Positions 12,901 to 21,513 of a stretch of DNA of 64,000 nt are shown here, in pieces; positions within the stretch are counted from its first letter, which is position 1, and the number at the start of each line of letters is the position of its first letter. The stretch spans positions 8,549,608 through 8,613,607 of the forward strand of contig NC_088299.1 in assembly GCF_032854445.1 (NCBI RefSeq), given 5' to 3'. Made by a program: the position numbers and the translations under genes. This DNA is from Liolophura sinensis. Taxonomy: Eukaryota; Mollusca; Polyplacophora; Chitonida; Chitonidae. The notes under the pieces were generated by a model that was not told the origin of the DNA, ran no database searches, and worked only from the letters and a program-made list of their open reading frames with translations.

Positions 12901-15900
12901 GTGTTCATACGGTTTATTTTGCTAATGGGTCTTGCTGTTATCGACTAGGAACGTCGCTTTCATGGTTTACAAGTGACATACAAATTTTGGATTCGACGCT
13001 TAAGTATAAATGTATACATTATCTTCCAGGGGTCTGTTGACGCCACAGGAGTTAGCAAGACTGAAGGATGCGATGGAGAAAGACCAAATATTACGAGAGA
13101 ATGAGTACGGCAGAAGTGACGCCCGCGGGATGCGAACCCGAGTATGCTTGTGGAACAGCATTCCTAACAACGTGGCTGGAGCGATCGCAAGAGCAGAAAA
13201 AGTTGTGGACACTGTGGAGGAGGTACAAAAGCGATCTTTAAAAAAATACATTTTTTTAGTTTAGCTTGTTTTTCTTGGTATTTACTCAGAATTAGTATGA
13301 ATCTCGAATGATTGTTTGAATAAATGATTATGGACAAAAAACCTGTTTGGTCGACTGGACTAAAACGTAGAGGGGACCTCCGTGGCCTGTGGTTTCACAA
13401 TGACTTAGGGGTCTTTCACCAATGTGGTCGCTGTGAGTTCAAGTTTCCTTAATTTCTTCCTCTCCAGTCGTACGCAGGAAAGACTGTCAGCAATCTGCGA
13501 ATGGTCGTGGGTTATCCAATTTCAGTTCATATTCAATTTATGATTTTTGGCGGACATAGTTGACTCGTCATAGCATTTCGTCGCTTTTTGAAATAGCCCT
13601 TCTGTTCACAAGGGTTCGCATTACTTGTGTATATGTTTATCTTCTGTTCACGAGGGTTCGCATTTCATATGTATATGTTTACCTTCAATTCACGAGAGTT
13701 CACATTACTTGTTTATATGTTTACCTTCTGTCCCCAAGGGCTCAAATTACTTGTGTGTATGCTTACCTTCTGTTCACAAGGGCTCACATTACTTATGTAG
13801 ATGCTTACCTTCCGTTCACGAGAGTTCACATTACTTGTATATATGCTTATTTTTTGTTCACGAGGGTTCACATTACTTGTATATATGTCTACCTTCTGTT
13901 CACAAGGGTTCGTAGTACTTATGTATATTCTTACCTTCCGTTCACGAGGGTTCATATTACTTGTATATATGCTTACCTTCTGTTCACGAGGGTTCACATT
14001 ACTTGTGTATATATTTAAGTTCCGTTCACGAGAGTTCATGTTACTTGTATATATGTTTACCATTTCAGTTACTGGAAGGTGACATCTACCATTACCACTC
14101 GAAACTAATTATGAAGGACGCTCACTCCGGGGGCGCCTTTCTCTGGCACCAGGATTACGGGTAAAAGAATCTGTTTAGCAACCGCTTTTTCAGCCTGATT
14201 GCATGAATATACGCTAGTGAAGCAAAGTGCCTGAAAAATATATAATGTCTGTCACTTGGAAAAGATACACATCCCTGGATTGGGGTGGTGAGTGATAAGA
14301 TTGTGAAATAGTGCATGATATCGTTTTGGTGTTCAAACCATGTGCCAAAGGTTACGAAATCATTCCAACAGGTGCAATCCTCCATAGGACAACGTTCACT
14401 TTCAAATAAATCGACACAATTACATAGTCCACGGATTAAAGAGATCATATTATATATGTGTGTAAATGCAAATGCAGCATGACGAATCTTTCTGCGTAAA
14501 ACTGTGCGCCGAAATGTTCCAAAGGAATTTTGGAACATGGTGTATAGTCCTGCATCCTAACTTTCACCTAATAGACAGAAAAGCGACTTACATTACTGTG
14601 ATTTCCTTTAACGTGTTTTGCATGCAAACGCGGCGCAATGACCCAGGAGCCTCTCACCAATGCGGTCGCTGTGAGCTCAAGTCCAGGTCATGCTGGCTTC
14701 CTTTCCGGCCGTATGTGGGAAGGTCTGTCAGCAGTTTGTGAGTTTCCCCCGGTTTTTGCCCGGTTTCCTCGCACCATAATGCTGGCCGCCGTCGTATAAA
14801 TGAAATATTCTTGAGTAGGGAGTAAAACATCAATCAAATAAATAAATAAATAAATTAACGTGTTTTTGTTCAAATCTGAAGAATAGCAAAGGTATTACAA
14901 ACTTAAATGGCAAGTTACATGTGATCAAATATTAATACATGTAGTGCCATTTCGGAAATGAAGTTCTCATATAACTGGATGACAGTTATAACTTTGTTTG
15001 CAGGTATTGGTATGAGTACAAGTGTCTTTCACCTGCAATGGGCACTCTGTGGATAGCCGTGGATCCCACAGACAAAACCAACTCCTGTCTTCAGGTGATA
15101 ACTAGAACAAAAGCACAATTATCCTCTCTTCCATTTGATATACACTGTAGCCCAGTCCCAGTATCCTAACGGTTTCTGTGAGCACAGCCCCGAGTTGGTT
15201 AGCCCAGACGAGCCGGACTAAACTATATGTATGTCTCGGCGCTTGTCATATTCAACTCCACGAGGAAATTTTATTTAATATGTACCTTTACATCTCCTAC
15301 AGTTCTAATGTTTGGTAGACACTGAATCTCAAAGTCATCTTGTTCTCAAAGATGTCACAGCCGGTAATGGACCCGTTTTCCCACCCCATCAATAGTCCAG
15401 CCGCTGAAACTTTGAATTCAGATGTCAAACCAACGCCCACCATGCTTCATACTCGAACATCGGGCAAGGTTCACGCTGGAGGTTGGAAACTTTCTTTTGG
15501 TTGAGAATGTGTTTTTCTATGCCTTCAAATATAAGGGCATTCTGGTCTTAAGATTTCTTTGTCAATAGTCTCTCTTTCATAAATCCAGTTCGCAGCGTGC
15601 CATCTGTGAGGCGAGAATTCAAAACATGGCGAACTTCGGTTTCACTAGCTCGAATCAAAAGTTTCAATGGCTGGATAAATGTTTTAATATGGATTATTGA
15701 TAACAGCTGTAATCAGTAAATCATACCACTTATGGAAGCCGGTTAAAGCCGTCATCGTACCATCCCCGTCCCGTTCCATCGTCGCGCAAAAAATGTGACT
15801 TAAGTTTTAAAGGCAGCGAAACCCATTCACCTCAGAAAGGAATGTGAAAGTATATGTATCAATAACGATGTCACCAGCCCGTAAACCCTATATATGCCAT

Positions 15901-17941
15901 ATACCAGCCACCTACATATATATAAGAAGTATATATATATATGTGGCTTATATATGTCATATATAAAGTTTACGGGCTGGTTTCGAGCGCCTGTGTTTCC
16001 AACATACTCAGTTTTGCATGTTAATGTCATACAGCACATTCATTGGGCGAAATATCGTGCGCCGAAATCTGCGCGTAGGAATTTCTTCCCCATAAATTCC
16101 CAAAGCAGAATGTATATAGATGAGAACAGGCAATGTACAATCGAGACACCAGAAGAATGGATTAAAACATGCGTTTAATTAGCTGTCGTAATCTTTAGTT
16201 TAGGCGTTATGAAAAGTGCAAATGGCAGATTGTCAGAATATATTAATTCGCGCCTGTAAATTTTCAGAACCACCATTAAAGTATTGAGTTTTGGCCCTTT
16301 TAAAGTCTAGACAACAATAATCATCCTTAATATTTTGATAAAAAGACCGCGTTCAAGAGAAAATCTTTGAAAAATCTCATTGAAAACGTGTTTAAAAAAT
16401 TTCACAGATTCTTGAAGGCTCCCATCTAGTGGGCCGAGTTGACACAGGTAGACAAGGGGACCAAATAGTAGCGGACCCAGAGCGAGTGGAGTTTCTCAAG
16501 AAACGTCTGCCGTTACGCTACGTCGAGCTTGATGCCGGTGACGCCGTGTTTTTCCACTCTAACCTGTTACACATGAGTGATCAGAACACCAGCGGAAAAA
16601 GACGCTGGGCTTATTTGATCGCTTACAACAGATCCAACAACCTTCCCTTTGGGGACCATCCCCACGCCGAGTATGAGCCAATCAAAAAGGTGAGTTCTTT
16701 GTCGACGATTCATGGTGAAATGCAAGCGGAACTTTTGCTGTCTATAAAGTACATCAGGTCCAAGCTGTGCAGTCTTGCCATTTTGATGAAGTTTTGTGGC
16801 AAAGTGGTTACCTGTAGACCTTAAATGCAAGGAAACACTGCTCTCAGCTCAGCTTGAGCCCAAGTCGCCACAGCGCAGGAAAAGAACCCTCATTATCTTC
16901 ATATATGGGATTCTAAATACACTTCAACCGCGTTGCACATACGATTAAAATGTGGCTTGGTTCCTTGTAAAAACGACTGTGGAGTGATACTAATATTAAA
17001 ATTGCATTCATTTGTTTCCCTTGTCTAACGTAGGGTAAATAACCTAAACTTTCATCCATTACTAACGTGCATGTTTGCCTAAACCTGAGTTTGAATTAAC
17101 CTGAAGAATATGTCAAATCAGAGCATTGAACACTGTTCTAATAGTTAGAGCGTCCGCCTCGAAGTCGGGATTAAACCCTGGTCGGGTCAGCAGGTTAGTG
17201 TGTCAATATGTCTGGTGTCTTCGGCATGATACTTCAGTGGCGACTTTAGCGGCATGGACTCGCCATGCAACAAGGAGACACAATGTGCTCACATCTAATG
17301 ACTTCTCGTCGTCATATGACTGAAAAATTGTTAAATACGACGTTAAACCCCATGCATACATATACATACATACATTTATACATACATACATATATTCTAA
17401 CCTCTGTGGATGTTGGTGGGATTTCCTCCAGGCTCTGTCCGGTTTCCTTCCACCATAATGCATGCTTGCCATATTCTTGAGTACGGCGTAAAACACCAAT
17501 CAAACAAATAAATAAATATATTCTAACCTCTGTGGATGGTGGTGGGATTTCCTGCAGGCTCCTTCCGGTTTCCTTCCACCTTAATGCTGGTTGCTGTCGA
17601 AAAAGGGATTTATTTATTTATTTGATTGGTGTTTTACGCCGTACCCAAAAATATGGCAAGCAAGCATTATGGTGGGAAGAAACCAGGCAGAGCCCGGGAG
17701 AAACTTACGACCACTCGCAGATTACTGGCAGACGCGCCCATGTGAAAGTGAAATATTCTTGAATACGGATTAAAACACCATTCAAACAACTCAATAATTT
17801 TATTCTGACCGTATATCTCTGATGTTACAGCTGCAAGACAGCGCTATTATGACGAGTCCATTGACTCTGTCTGAGAAGAATCTAAAGTTTTGGACAGGGA
17901 GAGATACTGTTGTCGGATTGGATCAAAAACCCGAAATATAA
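9954..17941 (+). CDS. PhyH-family Fe(II)/2-oxoglutarate dioxygenase, copy B (6 exons)
   Basis: Coding exons: 9954-10003, 13030-13222, 14069-14160, 15004-15094, 16408-16689 and 17831-17941 (TAA stop). All introns are GT-AG and the phases are consistent, giving 272 residues that start MSDRLKAFKEKGYVIL. The facial triad is H108 and D110 in FLWHQDYG plus H197 in FHSNLLHMSDQN, with KRRW (R207/R208) as the likely 2-oxoglutarate contact. The residues GTLWIAVDPTDKTNSCLQ (125-142) and the ILEGSHL start of exon 5 are typical of the PhyH double-stranded beta-helix core. The exon lengths match the minus-strand copy exactly. The start codon is chosen because the same N-terminus is found in both paralogs and is followed by a matching donor. 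A polyadenylation signal lies 81 nt after the stop. Intron 2 holds a 42-bp minisatellite and introns 1-5 hold several SINE copies. It is predicted soluble; its substrate is unknown. Confidence 0.93.
10228..10437 (+). repeat. tRNA-derived SINE, family A, 5' truncated
   Basis: In intron 1 of PhyH copy B. Begins at GCCTCTCACCAATGCGGTCG and runs through the core to AACAATCAAATAAA. Confidence 0.85.
10541..10711 (+). repeat. tRNA-derived SINE, family A, 5' truncated
   Basis: Follows the previous copy by about 100 bp in the same orientation. Retains core and AATAAATAAATAAAT tail; the tRNA-like head is missing. Confidence 0.85.
12000..12345 (+). repeat. tRNA-derived SINE, family B
   Basis: In intron 1 of PhyH copy B. 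A tRNA-like head (GAGAGCGGTAGATCCAGGAT then CAATTCTGGGTCGAGTC) is followed by a long body with CCCGTATCAGTATAATGG and GGTAAGGCGTCTCAGTG. The 3' end is CGTCATATGACTGAAAAATA and TACGACGTTAAACACC. It differs from family A in head, core and tail. Confidence 0.72.
12681..12901. repeat. MITE-like element, family 1, with inverted ends
   Basis: In intron 1 of PhyH copy B. The left end (GGGGCCATATTTATCAAAC, then GACTTAAGTC) and right end (on the other strand AGGGCCTGTATTTATCAGG, then AATTTAAGTC) are inverted. No coding sequence inside. About 220 bp. Confidence 0.7.
13372..13517 (+). repeat. tRNA-derived SINE, family A, 3' truncated
   Basis: In intron 2 of PhyH copy B. Carries the head (GACCTCCGTGGCC, then GGTCGCTGTGAGTTCAAG) and part of the core up to GGTCGTGGGTT, but no tail. 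Loss of the 3' end is unusual for a SINE insertion and points to later deletion. Confidence 0.75.
13600..14066. repeat. 42-bp minisatellite, about 11 units, in PhyH copy B intron 2
   Basis: Units read roughly TGTTCACGAGGGTTCACATT then ACTTGTATATATGCTTACCT and TC, starting near 13605, 13647, 13690, 13731, 13773, 13815, 13857, 13899, 13941, 13983 and 14025. The last unit ends in ATGTTTACCATTTCAG, which is the splice acceptor of exon 3. As 42 is a multiple of three, several frames on both strands stay open, but this is not coding. Confidence 0.92.
14633..14854 (+). repeat. tRNA-derived SINE, family A
   Basis: In intron 3 of PhyH copy B. It starts within the head (CGCAATGACCCAGGAGCC), has the box B-like GAGCTCAAGTCC and ends in AATAAATAAATAAAT. 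Confidence 0.88.
15873..15981. repeat. 109-bp palindrome (fold-back) in PhyH copy B intron 4
   Basis: ACCAGCCCGTAAAC at the left edge is the exact reverse complement of GTTTACGGGCTGGT at the right edge. The AT-rich inner parts (ATATATGCCATATA with TATATGTCATATAT) also pair, leaving only a few bases of loop. Confidence 0.82.
17122..17395 (+). repeat. tRNA-derived SINE, family B-like
   Basis: In intron 5 of PhyH copy B. Has a tRNA-like head (TTAGAGCGTCCGCCTCGAAG, then GATTAAACCCTGGTCGGG) and the same 3' end as family B (CGTCATATGACTGAAAAATT then TACGACGTTAAACCCC), followed by ATAC repeats. The body differs from the copy at 12000-12345. Confidence 0.7.
17394..17517 (+). repeat. tRNA-derived SINE, family A, 3' half
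   Basis: In intron 5 of PhyH copy B. Followed immediately by a second copy starting with the same TATTCTAACCTCTGTGGATG, so the 3' half appears tandemly duplicated. Confidence 0.8.
17518..17790 (+). repeat. tRNA-derived SINE, family A, split by a nested inverted copy
   Basis: The plus-strand copy breaks at 17607 (GCTGGTTGCTGTCG) and resumes at about 17743 (GTGAAAGTGAAATATTC). The gap, 17608-17742, is a minus-strand copy of the same family with tail TTTATTTATTTATTTGATTG. Confidence 0.8.
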
Positions 17942-18021
17942 ACAACATAACACGAAGAAGACTCTTCAGAAATATGAAATATTTTATGTAGAGTTATTCA
18001 CAAGATAAATGCTTTAACACC

Positions 18022-18027
18022 AATAAA
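18022..18027 (+). terminator. polyadenylation signal AATAAA of PhyH copy B
   Basis: AATAAA lies 81 nt downstream of the TAA stop of the plus-strand PhyH gene, a usual distance for an animal poly(A) signal. The cleavage site itself cannot be seen. Confidence 0.55.
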
Positions 18028-18599
18028 ATACTATTATCAAAGTAGTTGTTCATACACTTTTAAGATCGACTGAAGCTGGACTTGGCTTCTACCTACCTGG
18101 TGTGCATATCTTCACGTCACACGTAAGATAGTTCTTCAGTAACTTGCCAAAGGTTGGCGGTTTCTCCCGCACGATATACCGTTTCCACCATCCATAAAAC
18201 TGACCACAATCATATAAGTAAAAATTGCTTGAGTATGCATGGCATTCCATTTGCCTCCCAGCAATTATCACATACTTCACAGGACGAATAATTCGCCAGT
18301 TAAATTTGCCAGGGCCCATTCACACTGGATTATCGGTGCTTCATGTCGTTCTGTATTCACATGAGACGAGACACGTCGGCATGTTGTCGGTGATTTATCC
18401 GCAAGGTAATGACAGCTCATTTGCTTACGTTACTTGCAGGGATTAACTTTCTAGGCGGCCTGTCCACTTTTAGCGCGTTGAGCTCTCTTAATCCTCGAAC
18501 TGTTGTTTCCTTCACCCACATTGTACTAGCTGGCCTCCTTTGTATATGTGAAATATTTTTTTCAGTATTGCGTAAGCATTTATAAGTATGGTCAAAACT

Positions 18600-18622
18600 C
18601 TACGCGTATATATATATATATA
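18600..18622. repeat. TA microsatellite, left flank of the Tc1 element
   Basis: A run of TA dinucleotides ends exactly at the left end of the transposon. Together with the TA run at 20266-20305 it represents the target microsatellite split by the insertion. Confidence 0.75.
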
Positions 18623-20265
18623 CAATCCTGGAAAAAAGTTTGGAATATTCTCCACGAAGAGCGTGGTTCGTTGCGTTCAGGTCAATAATCTGTCGATTGG
18701 TTTCACTTCAACTAGTCTCTATGATGCATTATCAATAGTTTCCTCAAACCAAAACATTTCTAAATGTTATAGGAGACGAGTTTTTCACGATATTCTGAAA
18801 GCGCCCCAAACAAGTGCAGAAATTCAGTGAAACCCATGTATTTTATTACGAGCTGTAACTTTTATTCGATTGGAAATATGTCTACAATACTTGGTAAGTT
18901 AAATATGCAAAACACTAACAATACAGAAAATTAATTTAGTACTTGGTGTGCCCACCCCTCGCATTGTACAATGCGCGCACACGTCTTGGCATACTGGCAA
19001 CTAAAGAAATTAAAGTTTCTTCCGGTATATCTCTCCAGCAAGTGAGGACAGCACGAGTTAGTTCAGCCACCTTCGTTGGAGCTTCATCCAGGTTATTCAA
19101 CCCACGGGAAACTTCCGCCCACAAGTTCTCAATTGGGTTCATATCCGGTGAAATGGCTGGCCACTGCATGTGCTCAACACCCTCCTGTTCCAGAAAATTC
19201 CGTATCAGTTCGGTCCGGTGCGGCGTGGCGTTGTCGTCCTGATACACAAAGTTTGCCCTGAATTGTTGCATTATCGTTTCCAGAATCCGTTGATATTGGT
19301 GCTGGTTCATGTGTCCATCCAAGACGTGCAGGTCGCATTTACCAGTGCTATGGAAAGCACCCCAGACGGTGACCCCACCGCCCCCACCTTGGACTCTGGG
19401 CATGATGCAATCTTCGTTCAGAGCCTCGTGAGCCTGACGACGCACCATCACACGGCCATCTTCCCGGTAGACGACTAAACGAGACTCATCACTGAATATC
19501 ACGTGTCGCCAGTGTCCCACCTGCCAGTTCAGGTGTTCCCGCGCCCAGGATAAGCGTGCCTCGCGGTGTCGACGCTGTAACAAAGGCTTCCTCTTAGGCC
19601 TCCTTACCAAATACCCAGCAGTCAACAGTCTGGATCGCACTAAGCGGCTTGACACAGGAGTATTGGTAAATCTCATCCAGTCAGTGCGTATCTGGTTGGA
19701 ACTCTTCGTACGGCCATTGCGGCAAAGTCTCACCAGATACCGGTCCTCTCTCTCGGTGGTCTTTCGTGGCCGACCAGACCTCGGTCTAGGCGTCGGCACA
19801 CCCGTCTGTCGGTGTCGCTTAAAGATTTTGGAGACGGCTCCCTGAGTGACACCAAGAGCTGCTGCAATGTCCTCCTGTTTTACTCCAGCCAGGCTCATAC
19901 CAACGATACGGTTGCAGACTGCAGCACTCAGTTGACGTCTCATGATCACAGCAGTATTGTTGGAAACACTCTGGAGCACTGGCATGCCTTAACCGAGCTT
20001 TTATAAGAGTTACAAGGTTAAATTATAATCATGTCTGCGTACATGACTTTTTCACTGAGAAATGGATGGTCATGCTTTGTCCCAACTGTAATTTTGCTCA
20101 GGTGACACAAGCAATAATGGTGTGTATGAGCTGAAAGGGGACATAATCCACTACATTTTCCACCCAAACAAGAATGTGTGCATTCAATGTAAGGCGCACA
20201 AAAGTATGTTTCTGGTAAATGATATCATCAGTGAAAACAATATTCCAAACTTTTTTCCAGGACTG
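18623..20265 (-). mobile_element. Tc1/mariner DNA transposon with short inverted ends
   Basis: The element is 1643 bp long. Its left end (18623-18649) and right end (20239-20265) are inverted copies of about 27 bp, beginning CARTCCTGGAAAAAAGTTTG, with a single difference seen between them. Both ends are flanked by TA, the target-site duplication expected of Tc1/mariner elements, and the surrounding DNA is a TA microsatellite on both sides. One intact transposase gene runs on the minus strand inside. The element sits between the 3' end of the plus-strand PhyH gene and the PHAF1 3' region, outside any recognised coding exon. The open reading frame and near-identical ends suggest a fairly recent insertion. 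Confidence 0.92.
18936..19985 (-). CDS. Tc1-family transposase, DD34E, open frame of 349 aa
   Basis: A single uninterrupted exon. Residues about 17-60 form the N-terminal helix-turn-helix (QEDIAAALGVTQGAVSKIFK), followed by a GRPRK basic motif at 71-75 and a second winged-helix-like stretch to about 125. The catalytic DDE_3 domain follows, with D166 in IFSDESRL, D251 in YQDDNATPH and E286 in DMNPIENLW. The spacing between D251 and E286 is 34 residues, the Tc1 pattern. The length of 349 is close to the usual 340-350 of the family. The protein would bind the terminal inverted repeats and cut and paste the element into TA sites. M15 is an alternative start. All catalytic residues are present, so it could be functional. 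Confidence 0.95.
   Translation of the reverse strand: MPVLQSVSNNTAVIMRRQLSAAVCNRIVGMSLAGVKQEDIAAALGVTQGAVSKIFKRHRQTGVPTPRPRSGRPRKTTEREDRYLVRLCRNGRTKSSNQIRTDWMRFTNTPVSSRLVRSRLLTAGYLVRRPKRKPLLQRRHREARLSWAREHLNWQVGHWRHVIFSDESRLVVYREDGRVMVRRQAHEALNEDCIMPRVQGGGGGVTVWGAFHSTGKCDLHVLDGHMNQHQYQRILETIMQQFRANFVYQDDNATPHRTELIRNFLEQEGVEHMQWPAISPDMNPIENLWAEVSRGLNNLDEAPTKVAELTRAVLTCWRDIPEETLISLVASMPRRVRALYNARGGHTKY

Positions 20266-20319
<54 letters not shown>
20266..20319. repeat. TA then TG microsatellite, right flank of the Tc1 element
   Basis: About 20 TA repeats followed by about seven TG repeats directly adjoin the right end of the Tc1 element. They look like the continuation of the TA tract on the left side. 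Confidence 0.8.
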
Positions 20320-20321
<2 letters not shown>

Positions 20322-20324
20322 TCT

Positions 20325-20540
20325 ATCTACAAGGACTTTAGTTGAGGAATTAAACCACTCGCACTTGACAAATGGCAAACTTCCTGACCAAGAACAACCA
20401 GAGCTGTATGTGAGTCACGTCGCAAAGCCCTTGAACTGGGAGGGGCGGGTAGTCGTGGCGCTTGCCAGAGTCCCATCATATCCACTCGTTAATAGAATGC
20501 TGTCATTTTATTGTGCAGGACTCTGGGCCTTCGTCTAATA
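20325..20540 (+). other. possible orphan exon or gene fragment, unidentified
   Basis: A 70-codon open stretch with a coding-like look follows an AG at the end of TCTATCTACAAG. It contains the residues LVEELNHSHLTNGKLPDQEQ and is followed by a good donor match (GTGAGT after CTGTAT). I do not recognise the protein. No partner exon could be found nearby, partly because the Tc1 insertion lies just upstream. It may be a relic of a gene or chance. Confidence 0.25.
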
Positions 20541-20574
20541 CTAGTATGAGACTATTATATATACCCCATCCACA

Positions 20575-20885
20575 CGGCCAAAATTAAAACCGGATCAAAT
20601 CCAACCAGTTCACGGATTTGCCCGTCCACACGGTCACATTTAAGCCAGTTTAGTAATTACGACGTCATCCTGACCTCCATGTACCTGGGGCATTTAATCT
20701 AGTTTAATCCACGGCACAGATAAACTCGCTCGAACCTTGAAACTGGCTTAAAGCCACACCGCTAGCTGGGGCAAATAAACCGGATTAAATGCCCCCACTT
20801 AGCGTTCACACGGGCGACGTCACACTGGCTCAAAGCCACTTTTGCAAGTTAAACCAGCTTAACTTGCTCATGTGAACAGGGCAAA
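20575..20885. repeat. probable non-autonomous repeat with CCACACGG / AAACCGGAT motifs
   Basis: This stretch repeats short motifs such as CCACACGG, GTTCACACGG, AAACCGGATTAAAT and GGCTTAAAGCCA, and its outer edges read CCATCCACACGG and, on the other strand, CCCTGTTCACATG. That pattern fits a small fold-back or terminal-repeat element, but boundaries and family are not established. Confidence 0.4.
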
Positions 20886-21267
20886 ATCTATCGCTGCGAT
20901 ATTGCAAGCAAATTTAATGATTGCCTTCCTAGAGGGGTTGCATATGACATCATCACCATGACTGAGCTCAGTCAACATGGCCAGTATATAACCCACTATT
21001 CGAACCCTTCTAACAATCGTACACCTCCACTTCCCTCTACTTGGAAAATGTTCCACTGCCCCTAGTCACTGTGCACTTCGGTCAATCTATAAACCTTTCA
21101 GCAAAATTTTTTGAAAAACCACTGTATAACTGCTTTATCCTCTCTATATGTCATTTTGTGCTCTCTTTTTATATTCTTAGAAAAGAGGGTTTAATATATA
21201 AGAAAAACTGAGTTTCACCAAATGGCTTAGTAAGCCAGTTTCTGGATTAACAACAGTCAAGTAGCAC

Positions 21268-21513
21268 AATGACTCCGTAGCCTGTTACCAATGCAGCTAC
21301 TGTGAGTTAAACAGCAGCTCATGCTAGTTTCCTCTCCGATCGTAGGTGTGAAGGTCTTCAGGCCACCTGCGGTCGTAGGTGTGAAGGTCTTCAGGCCACC
21401 TGCGGATTGTTGTAGACTTCCCTCAGACTGCCCAGTTCTCTCCAACCTTGATGCTGGCCGCCATTGTATAAGTGAAATATTCCTGAGTATGGAGTAAAAC
21501 ACGAATGAAATAA
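21268..21513 (+). repeat. tRNA-derived SINE, family A, with internal duplication
   Basis: Nearly full length but diverged. A segment of about 33 bp (TCGTAGGTGTGAAGGTCTTC and on to ACCTGCGG) is present twice in tandem. Confidence 0.8.

Noticed and set aside
13560-14082. Overlapping open frames of up to 152 codons on both strands
   Set aside because: They are produced by a 42-bp tandem repeat whose length is a multiple of three; they lie in an intron of the PhyH gene.
20096-20264. Open stretch starting after TTTGCTCAG with GVYELKGDIIHYIFHP
   Set aside because: It lies inside the Tc1 element on the strand opposite to the transposase, between transposase start and right end; probably chance.
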